From the NCBI GenBank assembly GCA_014208095.1, contig JACHMT010000001.1, forward strand, positions 2,356,001 to 2,420,000: a stretch of 64,000 nt of DNA, in the 5' to 3' direction. How positions within the stretch are numbered: position 1 is the first letter of the stretch; every line of letters begins with the position of its first letter. Below are positions 57,203 to 64,000 of the stretch, piece after piece. The translations under genes were made by a program, and so were the position numbers. The notes under the pieces were generated by a model that had not been told where the DNA came from, did no database searches, and saw nothing but the letters and a program-made list of their open reading frames with translations. The stretch is from Actinospineispora eucalypti (lineage in GTDB: Bacteria > Actinomycetota > Actinomycetes > Mycobacteriales > Pseudonocardiaceae).

Positions 57203-59251
57203 CTAGTTCTCGTTGTTCCCGCCCTCGTTGTTCCCGCCCTCGTCGTTGCCGTTGCCGGCGTCGCCACCGTTCTGGTCGTCGCCGCCTTGGTTGCCGTTCG
57301 GCTTCTCGTCCTGGTTGTTGCCGCCGGCGGGCTTCTTGCACTGCGGGAGGTTCGGTTGGTTGTCGCACGGGTTGGCCGACCCGCCGGGTTGGGCCGGGCC
57401 GCCTTGCTGGCCGATCTGGCCCTGCTTACCTTGCTGACCGGGTTGTCCTGGCTGGCCTTGCTGGCCTTGCTGGCCGGGTTGGCCTTGCTGGCCCGGTTGG
57501 CCGAACGGGCCTGGCTGGCCCTGCTGCCCGAGCTGTCCCGGTTTGCCCTGCTGACCGAGTTGTCCTGGCTGGCCTTGCTGCCCGAGCTGTCCCTGTTGGC
57601 CTTGCTGTCCGAAGGGCACCGGCTGCTGCCCCTGTTGGCCGAGCTGACCTTGCTGCCCGGGTTGACCTTGCTGCCCGGGTTGCCCTTGTTGGCCGGGTTG
57701 CCCCTGCTGGCCGAACTGACCTGGCTGACCTTGCTGGTTTTGCTGGCCCAGTTGACCCTGTTGGTTCTGTTGGTTCTGCTGGTTTTGTTGGCCGGCCGGG
57801 TCCACGAGCTGGTTCTGCTGCTGGAGGGGTTGGGCGCCCTGCTGGTCCTGACCGCCGTCCTGGGGCTTGCGCCCGGCGGCCTTGTCGGCGTCCTCCTGCG
57901 CCTTGCGCGCCGCCTCGTCGGCGGCCTGCTTGTTCTTCTCGACGGCCTGGGCCGCCTTGGTCTGGAAGTCGGCCTGCTGCCTGGCCGTGCCGGCCTGGTC
58001 CCGGGCAGCCTTGGCCGCCGCGGCGGCATCCTTGAACGCCTGCTGCGCGGCCGGGTCGTTGGGGTTGGCCGCGAGCAGTTTGGCCTTGTCGTCGCGGATC
58101 TTCTCCAGGGCCAGGGCGTCGGCATCCATGTTCTTCGCGTTGATCTCGAACTGCCGGGCCTTGTCGGCGGCGTCCTTGGCCGCCGTGGCGGCATCCTCGG
58201 CCGTCTTCTTCGCCTCGGCCGCCTTGTTCTCCAGGACGGGGTCGGGGTTGACCGGCTTACCGGGTTTCTCGTCGGGCTTGTTGCAGAGCGGGTTGTTCCC
58301 CGGACCGGCGACACCCTTGCAGGCAACCGGGACGCCGTCCGGGTCGCACTGCTTGGGGTTGTCCCGGCAGAACTTCTCGCGGGGCGACTCCTGCTTGCCG
58401 CCGCCCTTACCTTCACAACCCTTCCAGTTCGGGTGCTTGTCGCACCAGTCGTCCCGGTTCGGGCGGTCGCAGCCCTTCGACCCGCGATGCTCCGAGCACC
58501 AGGACTTCTTGACGATGACCACCTTCCGGTGGATGTGGTAGTGGTTGTAGTTGACGATCACTACCCGGCTCGGCCGGACGTAGGTGACATAGGTGGGCTG
58601 GAAGGAGTTCCACCGATCGCCCACGAAGTCGGCCTCGCTGAAGTTGGCGCCCCTGGTCAGCGGGTTGCCGTTGTAGCACTTGACGGTCGGCTCGCCGTAG
58701 CCGTTCACGAACACCGCCGTGCCGGCCTGCAGCACCGCCGGGTAGGCGAGGAAGGTCGGCGCCTGGTACCCGTGCTCGGTCACCGCCGTGTCCGCGCGCA
58801 GGACCACCGGGACCAGGGACTGCGCGTAGACCGGGATGTCCGACGGCACGATGTTCAGGGCCTGCGCCCACGCGTTGGCCTTGGTCGCGTCCGCCTGGAG
58901 GTTGGTCAGCAGGTTCTGCACGGTGCAGGCCGGCTTGTCGTCCTCGCCGTAGATCCCGGGGGTGTCGCCGGAGAACTCACCCGAGGCGTTGGCCGGCGGG
59001 GTGGCGCCGGTCTGGTCGTCGCCGACCGGCGCCATGAACGGGTTGCCGCCGGCGGACGAGGTGCGCTCCAACTGCACCTCCTGCGCCTCGGCCGTGCCGC
59101 GTCCGCCGAGGGCAAAGATGACTCCGGCGGACACCGCGATGACGAAGACCAGCCCGGCGACCAGGAACAGCCTGGGCCGTCCGCTGCCGCCCGCCCTGCC
59201 GCCCGGACTGCTCGGCGGCGGTACGGGATCTCCTGCCCATTGACCAGTCAT
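57203..59251 (-). CDS. DUF6777 protein with coiled coil and collagen-like Gly/Gln tail
   Basis: 682 residues from ATG 59251 behind GGGGAGGGG. Short cytoplasmic Pro/Gly head, one membrane helix (LFLVAGLVFVIAVSAGVIFAL), then the extracytoplasmic DUF6777 domain (PGIYG to GDRWNSFQPTYVTYV, about 100-225) with SLVPVVLRADTAVTEHGY and AVLQAGTAVFVNGYGEP. A Cys-rich linker follows, then an Ala/Lys/Asp coiled coil (about 340-450) and about 150 residues of GQQGQPGQ-like repeats, and an Asn/Gly-rich acidic end. A surface fibre or stalk is likely; the function of DUF6777 is unknown. Confidence 0.8.
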   Translation of the reverse strand: MTGQWAGDPVPPPSSPGGRAGGSGRPRLFLVAGLVFVIAVSAGVIFALGGRGTAEAQEVQLERTSSAGGNPFMAPVGDDQTGATPPANASGEFSGDTPGIYGEDDKPACTVQNLLTNLQADATKANAWAQALNIVPSDIPVYAQSLVPVVLRADTAVTEHGYQAPTFLAYPAVLQAGTAVFVNGYGEPTVKCYNGNPLTRGANFSEADFVGDRWNSFQPTYVTYVRPSRVVIVNYNHYHIHRKVVIVKKSWCSEHRGSKGCDRPNRDDWCDKHPNWKGCEGKGGGKQESPREKFCRDNPKQCDPDGVPVACKGVAGPGNNPLCNKPDEKPGKPVNPDPVLENKAAEAKKTAEDAATAAKDAADKARQFEINAKNMDADALALEKIRDDKAKLLAANPNDPAAQQAFKDAAAAAKAARDQAGTARQQADFQTKAAQAVEKNKQAADEAARKAQEDADKAAGRKPQDGGQDQQGAQPLQQQNQLVDPAGQQNQQNQQNQQGQLGQQNQQGQPGQFGQQGQPGQQGQPGQQGQPGQQGQLGQQGQQPVPFGQQGQQGQLGQQGQPGQLGQQGKPGQLGQQGQPGPFGQPGQQGQPGQQGQQGQPGQPGQQGKQGQIGQQGGPAQPGGSANPCDNQPNLPQCKKPAGGNNQDEKPNGNQGGDDQNGGDAGNGNDEGGNNEGGNNEN

Positions 59252-59595
59252 GGTGGCCCCTCCCCGCAGGCAGACAGGTCGGCCACCGTATTCCTTGCGT
59301 CCCCCACCCGGGTATCTGTAGCCACTCGAATGGATGACGATCTGGATACGTAGGGTGCCTGGGAATTCGTGCGCGCCGGTGCGCGTTGGACAGGCTGCTT
59401 GGGTCGGGGCGGTGTGTCCCCGGGTCTCACATAAGAATCGCTGCCAGGGAAGATCGTTCGGCTGAAGCCCTGGTAAGCCACGCGCCGCGAGGCGACCACC
59501 ACCCGGCCCAAGCCCTCGAGCCAAGTCCGGCTACGCATCGACGCATTCGCTGAGCGGGCCAAATGGCTGTTCTCGCGCCTGGGCGCGAGGGAATC
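59252..59595. other. Divergent promoter region without genes
   Basis: 344 bases between the DUF6777 gene and an MFS gene, which point away from each other. No credible small gene; only a short CCAGGG/CCCTGG inverted repeat (59444-59473) stands out. Confidence 0.5.
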
Positions 59596-60768
59596 ATGGC
59601 GGGCGTGACCCAGGGCGAGCGCTCGGCACCGCGCGGACTTTCGTTGCTGCTGATGATGGCGATGGCGGTGGCCCTGCTGCCGCTGTTCCTGATCGGCGCC
59701 CTCGCGCCCTATCTGGTGCGCGAGTTCGACCTCAGCGCGCCACTGCTCGGGGCGCTCGTCACGGTGGGGTACGGCGGTGCCGCCGTGCTCTCGCTGGTCA
59801 TCGGGTCGGCGGCGAGCGCGGTCGGCCCCCGCTACTGCCTGGTCGCGGTGTTCGGCATCTCGATCGTGGTGCTCACGCTGTTCGCCGGCGCGGGCTCGTA
59901 CGGCTGGCTGGTAGCGGCGATCGCCGTCTCGGCGCTCGGGCAGTCGCTGGCCAACCCGGCGACCAACCAGTTGATCGCCACCTGGGTCCCGCTCACCCGG
60001 CGGGCGGGAGCCACCGGGCTCAAGCAGTCCGGGGTGCAGTTGGGCGGGGTGATCGCGGGCCTTCCGCTGGCGATGGTCGCCGCTTCCTCGGGCTGGCGGG
60101 TCGCCGTCGGCGTGGGCGGTGCGCTCGCGGCGGCGTTGGCCGCGACGGCCCTGTGGGTGGTGCCCAGGGACCCGGCGGTCGTCCGCTCGACCAGTCGGCG
60201 CGCCGCGCGGGCGAGCCGGGACGCGGTGTGGCTGGCGGCGTTCTCGGTGTTCGTCGGCGCGGGGATCGCGGCGGTCAGCACCTACGTCGCGCTCTACGCC
60301 AGCACGCAGCTCGCCCTGTCCACCACCGTCGCCAGCTCGCTGGTCGCGGCGCTGGGGGCGGCGGGCGTGGCCGGCCGGCTCGGCTGGGCCGGCGTCGCCT
60401 CGCGCCGGAGCTCGCCGGCCAGCCTGCTGGCGCCGTTGGCGGCGGTGTCCGTGCTCGCCGCGGGCGTGCTCGCCGCGTCGGCCTGGTGGGGCGCCGCCTG
60501 GCTGTGGGTGGGCGTGATCGGGGTCGGCGGGTGCGCGGTGGCGGCCAACGCCGTCTCCATGATCACTGTGATCGCCCGGTCCCGGCCCGAGGCGGTGGGG
60601 CACGACACAGCGGTGGTTTCCGCCGGGTTCTTCAGCGGTTATGCCGTCGGGCCGCCGGCGATCGGCGCGCTGGCCGAGCTGGCCGGGCGGTACCAGCCCG
60701 GCTGGTTCGTCGTCGCGGGATGCTTCGCCTGCGCGGCCGTGCTGGCCTTCTTCTGGCAGCACCGCTGA
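59596..60768 (+). CDS. MFS transporter
   Basis: 390 residues from ATG 59596 with GAGGGA upstream; the in-frame ATG at 59563 lacks a site. Twelve helices, LVREFDLSAPLLGALVTVGYGGAAVLSLVIGSAASAVGPRY for helices 1-3 and GLKQSGVQLGGVIAGLPLAM for helix 5, a pattern seen in cyanate/nitrate-like and small drug-efflux MFS proteins. The usual A-motif Arg is weak. Substrate unknown. Its stop abuts the convergent RibD-like gene. Confidence 0.83.
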   Translation: MAGVTQGERSAPRGLSLLLMMAMAVALLPLFLIGALAPYLVREFDLSAPLLGALVTVGYGGAAVLSLVIGSAASAVGPRYCLVAVFGISIVVLTLFAGAGSYGWLVAAIAVSALGQSLANPATNQLIATWVPLTRRAGATGLKQSGVQLGGVIAGLPLAMVAASSGWRVAVGVGGALAAALAATALWVVPRDPAVVRSTSRRAARASRDAVWLAAFSVFVGAGIAAVSTYVALYASTQLALSTTVASSLVAALGAAGVAGRLGWAGVASRRSSPASLLAPLAAVSVLAAGVLAASAWWGAAWLWVGVIGVGGCAVAANAVSMITVIARSRPEAVGHDTAVVSAGFFSGYAVGPPAIGALAELAGRYQPGWFVVAGCFACAAVLAFFWQHR

Positions 60769-61338
60769 TCATCGGCGCCGGTAGGTGAGGACGACCAGGT
60801 CGTCGCCGAGGGTGCGGGTGCCGGCCAGGCGGAGGGGCCTGGCCGCGCTGGTCCCGCCGAACAGGCGCTCGCCGGCGCCGAGCACGACCGGGAACACGAT
60901 CAGGCGCAGTTCGTCGACCAGGTCGTGTTCCAGCAGGGTCTGGGTCAGCCGGGCGCTGGCGTAGACCACGATCTCGCCGGCCAGCTCACGCCGCAGCCGG
61001 GCGGCCTCGGCGACCACCTCCCCGCGCAGCACGGTCGCGTTGCCCCAGCGCGGCTCCCGCGGGCTCGAGGACACGACGTACTTGGGCATGCTGTTCAGCC
61101 GGTCGGCCCACTCACCGGTCCGGGGCAGCCAGCGGGCGGCGAACCATTCGTCGGAGCCCCGGCCCAGCAGCAGGGCCTCGGCGCGCAGGGCCTCTTCCAG
61201 TTCGAGCTCGGCCCACTGCTTGCGGTCCTCCTCGCCGACCTGGGGGAACCAGCCGCCGCGCTCGAAGCCGTCGTCGCCGGTCGGGTCCTGGACGACCCCG
61301 TCCAGCGTGACGTTCATGCTGATGACGATCTTTCCCAT
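60769..61338 (-). CDS. RibD C-terminal-like (dihydrofolate reductase fold) protein
   Basis: 189 residues. KIVISMNVTLDGVVQDP, LLLGRGSDEWFAARW, MPKYVVSSS and VYASARLTQTLLEHDLVDELRLIVFPVVLGAGERLF match the DHFR-fold RibD_C family common in actinobacteria, NADPH-dependent reductases of mostly unknown substrate. Divergent from the ECF sigma gene with 72 bases between. Confidence 0.88.
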   Translation of the reverse strand: MGKIVISMNVTLDGVVQDPTGDDGFERGGWFPQVGEEDRKQWAELELEEALRAEALLLGRGSDEWFAARWLPRTGEWADRLNSMPKYVVSSSPREPRWGNATVLRGEVVAEAARLRRELAGEIVVYASARLTQTLLEHDLVDELRLIVFPVVLGAGERLFGGTSAARPLRLAGTRTLGDDLVVLTYRRR

Positions 61339-61410
61339 CGGTCTCTCCTAAAGTGTTGAAGCACTACCACCGATGAAGACACCGCGACTGGTGGAAACGG
61401 GGCGCCGGAG

Positions 61411-62406
61411 GTGAAGAACGTGGTCGCTGGCGACCTGCTGGACCGCGCGCGGGCCGGGGACGGCCAGGCCTTCCGGGAGCTGACCGAGCCGTACCGCCGG
61501 GAGCTGCAGGTGCACTGCTACCGGATGCTCGGCTCGTTCCAGGACGCCGAGGACGCCCTGCAGGACACGATGCTCGCCGCCTGGCGGGGCTTCGGCGGGT
61601 TCCAGGGCCGGGCCTCGCTGCGCACCTGGCTCTACCGGATCGCCACCAACCGGTGCCTCAACGCGCGCCGCTCGGCCGGCCGGCGCCACGCCAGGGAGTG
61701 GGACATCCCCAACGTGGAGCCGCCCGAACCGACCGGGCTCGGCGAGGTCGTCTGGCTCGAGCCGTTCCCGGACGCGCTGCTCGAGGAGGACGTCGCCGCC
61801 CGCCCGGAGGCCCGCTACGAACAGACCGAGGCCATCTCGCTGGCCTTCGTCACCGCGCTGCAGCTGCTGCCGCCGCGCCAGGTCGCCGTGCTGGTGCTGC
61901 GGGACGTGCTCGGGTTCCGCACCGACGAGGTGGCCGGCATGCTGGACGCGACCCAGGAGTCGGTGAAGAGCGCGCTCAAACGGGCCCGCGCCACCCTCCG
62001 GCCGGTGCCGCCACCGGCCGCCGCGCCGGCCGATGCCGCCGAGGGCACGGTGGTGGCCAGGTTCGTGCGCGCATGGGAGGCCGCCGACGTGGGTGCGCTG
62101 GTCACCCTGCTGACCGACGATGTGTTCATGTCCATGCCGCCGATTCCGTTCGAGTACCGGGGGCGGGACGTGGTGGCCCGGTTCTGCGCCGCCATCTTCC
62201 GCGCCGGCCGGCGGTTCGACCTGGTGGCGACCCGGGCCAACGGCCAGCCGGCGTTCGGCGCCTACCTGCGCACGCCCAGCGGCCTCCGCCTGGGCACCGG
62301 CCTCTACGTGCTCGCCCTCGACGGCGGCCGGATCAGCGCCATGACCCGGTTCGACGACACCGTCCTCCCGTCGTTCGGCCTGCCCCCTTCGCTGCCGGCG
62401 AGCTGA
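61411..62406 (+). CDS. ECF sigma factor with C-terminal SnoaL-like domain (SigG/SigJ type)
   Basis: 331 residues from GTG 61411. Sigma region 2 (ELTEPYRRELQVHCYRMLGSFQDAEDALQDTMLAAWRGF) and region 4 (LPPRQVAVLVLRDVLGFRTDEVAGMLDATQESVKSALKRARATL) are followed by a SnoaL-like domain (about 215-325) that in related ECFs regulates activity instead of an anti-sigma factor. No anti-sigma gene is adjacent. The neighbouring divergent RibD-like gene may be a target. Confidence 0.92.
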   Translation: MKNVVAGDLLDRARAGDGQAFRELTEPYRRELQVHCYRMLGSFQDAEDALQDTMLAAWRGFGGFQGRASLRTWLYRIATNRCLNARRSAGRRHAREWDIPNVEPPEPTGLGEVVWLEPFPDALLEEDVAARPEARYEQTEAISLAFVTALQLLPPRQVAVLVLRDVLGFRTDEVAGMLDATQESVKSALKRARATLRPVPPPAAAPADAAEGTVVARFVRAWEAADVGALVTLLTDDVFMSMPPIPFEYRGRDVVARFCAAIFRAGRRFDLVATRANGQPAFGAYLRTPSGLRLGTGLYVLALDGGRISAMTRFDDTVLPSFGLPPSLPAS

Positions 62407-63066
62407 TCACTCCGAGCGGATCTGCTCCAGGTAGTTGTAGGCGGTGACCCGGGAGATGTTCAGCCGCCGGGCCACCCGGTCCACCGCGCGCTTCACGAAG
62501 AAGGCGCCGCGCTCGTCCAGGAAGCGCAGCACGGCCAGCCGGTCGTCGCGGTCCATCACGGCGGGGGTCTTGCCGGTGTGGGCGATGGCGCCGTCGATGA
62601 GGTTGTCCAGCACCTCGCTGATGTCCGAGGCGAAGATCTCCTCCTGGACCGGGTTGTCTTCAGCGGTCGGGCGCAGCGCGGCGTCCAGCGCGGACCGGGC
62701 CACCTGCAACGGGGTCAGGTCCACGTTGATGCACAGCGCGGCGATCACCCGCCCGTCCGCGTCGCGGAAGTAGGTGGACGAGGAGCGCAGCTCCCGGCCA
62801 TCCCCGGTGCGGCCCTTGTAGCCGTACTCCTCGTGGTCCTCGTCCTCCCGGCGCAGCAGCTCGAGGCCGAGGTTGGTCGACGGCCCGCCGACCTTGCGGC
62901 CGGTGACGTGACCGTTCTCGATGGCCACGATGGTGCGCTCCATGTCCCGCTGGGACAGGTCGTGCAGCACCACCTCGCAGTGCGGGCCGACCGCGCCGGC
63001 GATCGCCTTCATGATCGGTTCCAGCGTGGCCAGCAGCTCGTGCGGGGTGCGGGGTAACGAGCTCAT
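62407..63066 (-). CDS. YheO/DauR-type PAS-HTH regulator
   Basis: 219 residues from ATG 63066. PAS-like YheO domain (HELLATLEPIMKAIAGAVGPHCEVVLHDLS to LCINVDLTPL) and a C-terminal HTH_22 (VDRVARRLNISRVTAYNYLEQIRS). Relatives sense small ligands such as amino acids. The start is supported by a sigma-70-type promoter placed so close that the mRNA would begin at the ATG. Divergent from an MHS transporter, its probable target. Its stop directly abuts the sigma-factor stop. Confidence 0.88.
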   Translation of the reverse strand: MSSLPRTPHELLATLEPIMKAIAGAVGPHCEVVLHDLSQRDMERTIVAIENGHVTGRKVGGPSTNLGLELLRREDEDHEEYGYKGRTGDGRELRSSSTYFRDADGRVIAALCINVDLTPLQVARSALDAALRPTAEDNPVQEEIFASDISEVLDNLIDGAIAHTGKTPAVMDRDDRLAVLRFLDERGAFFVKRAVDRVARRLNISRVTAYNYLEQIRSE

Positions 63067-63072
63067 ATAGAA

Positions 63073-63102
63073 ATTCTGTTCAAGGCGTTGACTTTTTGTC
63101 AA
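63073..63102 (-). promoter_or_regulatory. Leaderless promoter of the YheO-type regulator with overlapping palindrome
   Basis: On the minus strand TTGACA (63102-63097), 18 bases, CAGAAT (63078-63073), then seven bases to the A of ATG 63066 counted from the hexamer end, predicting transcription at or beside the start codon. The -35 box is part of TTGAC-AAAAA-GTCAA, a likely operator. Confidence 0.6.
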
Positions 63103-63149
63103 ATCCGCTTGCACACTCACCGACATCATCGGGCCGCCGGAGGTTCGCC

Positions 63150-64000
63150 ATGACCCAGACCCCAATGGACACGCCACCCATGGGCACCGACACCGACCGT
63201 TCGACCCTGCGAAGGGTCGGCATGTCGAGCTTCGTCGGTGCGTTCGTCGAGTGGTACGACTTCTTCCTGTACGGCCAGGCGGCCGCGCTGGTGTTCGGCA
63301 AGCTGTTCTTCCCCTCGGGTGATCCGCTGACCGGCACCCTGGCCGCGTTCGCCACGTTCGCGGTCGGGTTCGGTGCGCGGCCGATCGGCGGGGTCATCTT
63401 CGGGCACCTGGGTGACCGGTTGGGGCGCAAGTCCGCCCTGGTGGCCACGCTGTTCCTGATGGGTGTGGCGACCTTCCTGATCGGCTGCCTGCCCAGTCAC
63501 GCGGCGATCGGGGTGTGGGCGCCGGTGCTGCTGGTGGCGCTGCGGCTGTTGCAGGGGGTCGCGGCCGGCGGCGAGTGGGGTGGCGCGGTGCTGATGCTGA
63601 CCGAACACGCCCCCGCCGAGCGGCGCGGGTTCTACGGCGCCTGGCCGCAGATGGCTTCCTCGGCGGCGCTGATCGGGGCGACCGGGCTGATGTTCGGCAT
63701 GTCCCAGTGGCTGGGCGACGAGGCGTTCCTGTCCTGGGGCTGGCGGGTGCCGTTCCTGGTGTCGGTCGTGCTCATCTTCGTCGGGATCTTCATCCGGCTG
63801 CGCATCCCCGAGTCGCCGGAGTTCGAGCGGGTGAAGGCCACCGAGCAGGTGGCGAAGCAGCCGGTGGTGGAGGCGGTGCGCACTGAGTGGCGGTCGATCC
63901 TGCTGGTGATCGGCATGCGGGTGGCGGAGAACGTGTGTGGCTACCTGGTCTCGGTGTTCGCCCTGTCCTACGCGACGAAGAACCTGGGCCTGGCGGCCAG
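63150..64000 (+). CDS. MHS-family transporter, 3' end outside window
   Basis: Starts at ATG 63150 behind GGAGG and is open to the end of the window (283 codons seen). SSFVGAFVEWYDFFLYGQAAALVFGKLFFP and GHLGDRLGRKSAL define the MHS family, with VAAGGEWGGAVLMLTEHAP in helix 5. A 25-residue polar N-terminus precedes helix 1. Divergent from a YheO-type regulator that probably controls it. Substrate is a small metabolite such as a carboxylate or betaine. Confidence 0.9.
   Translation, partial: MTQTPMDTPPMGTDTDRSTLRRVGMSSFVGAFVEWYDFFLYGQAAALVFGKLFFPSGDPLTGTLAAFATFAVGFGARPIGGVIFGHLGDRLGRKSALVATLFLMGVATFLIGCLPSHAAIGVWAPVLLVALRLLQGVAAGGEWGGAVLMLTEHAPAERRGFYGAWPQMASSAALIGATGLMFGMSQWLGDEAFLSWGWRVPFLVSVVLIFVGIFIRLRIPESPEFERVKATEQVAKQPVVEAVRTEWRSILLVIGMRVAENVCGYLVSVFALSYATKNLGLAA

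Noticed and set aside
57194..59353. 719-codon Leu/Val-rich open frame opposite the DUF6777 gene
   Set aside because: It is the antisense of Gln/Gly repeats, which reads as Leu-rich; no family match, and the minus-strand gene has a strong ribosome site and a recognised domain.

Overview
The window comes from a high-G+C actinomycete. Hand counts give about 75% G+C in ordinary coding lines, and GTG and TTG starts are common. It carries an Mce lipid importer, a fasR-fabD-fabH-acpP-fabF cluster, a DprE2 homologue and the actinobacterial families DUF3145 and DUF3052. Together these point to Pseudonocardiales (an Amycolatopsis-like organism) rather than Streptomyces; this placement is inferred. The aceE/DUF3052/ahpE block beside the fatty-acid cluster resembles the gene order around Rv2238c-Rv2246 of Mycobacterium tuberculosis.

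Layout. 1-7.4 kb: a cut SDR with a strong terminator, a decayed VapC toxin gene, an amidase-SDR-TetR operon, a membrane protein, and a divergent cytochrome P450 / DUF2236 pair around a perfect operator-like palindrome. 8.1-17.1 kb: a complete yrbEA-yrbEB-mceA-F operon plus a methyltransferase, with a large inverted repeat in its promoter. 17.1-22.8 kb: a small acidic protein, an MFS transporter, an acyltransferase-3 protein, an ABC1 kinase and a TetR regulator. 23.0-25.8 kb: a self-contained BVMO-SDR-DUF4873 operon ended by an intrinsic terminator. 25.9-30.8 kb: DprE2, an LpqC-like esterase, a 2-methylfumaryl-CoA isomerase, an MHS transporter and a VOC protein. 31.0-34.2 kb: an E. coli-type ArgRS coupled to an RluA-like pseudouridine synthase, then signal peptidase I. 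34.7-39.1 kb: an operon of MHS transporter, response regulator, histidine kinase and TAXI binding protein.

39.3-40.2 kb is a compositionally distinct patch (about 50% G+C) with three small genes: an exported DUF4258 protein, a DUF2283 protein and a secreted Cys-containing protein. 40.4-45.6 kb: a fused double acyl-CoA dehydrogenase, an alpha/beta hydrolase with Cys at the nucleophile position, a PtpB-like phosphatase, DUF3145 and an anchored extracytoplasmic protein. 45.6-55.3 kb: FAS-II with its PucR-type activator, a cold shock protein, pyruvate dehydrogenase E1, DUF3052, AhpE and tRNA-Val. 55.3-64 kb: a divergent Rid protein, a glycosyltransferase, a DUF6777 protein with a collagen-like Gly/Gln tail, an MFS protein, a RibD-like reductase, an ECF sigma factor with a C-terminal SnoaL-like domain, a YheO-type regulator and a cut MHS transporter.

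The genes read as a lipid- and acid-scavenging chromosome segment: Mce import, acyl-CoA dehydrogenase, BVMO, P450 and several carboxylate carriers, beside central fatty-acid synthesis and acetyl-CoA supply. The least explained content is intergenic. There are four repeat arrays with an exact 22-bp phase; some overlap stop codons, and one encodes the last residues of a protein. There is also a family of long imperfect palindromes whose core hairpins share CATGGTCA/TGATCATG arms. The best candidate for an undescribed protein system is the exported DUF4258 protein with its DUF2283 partner.
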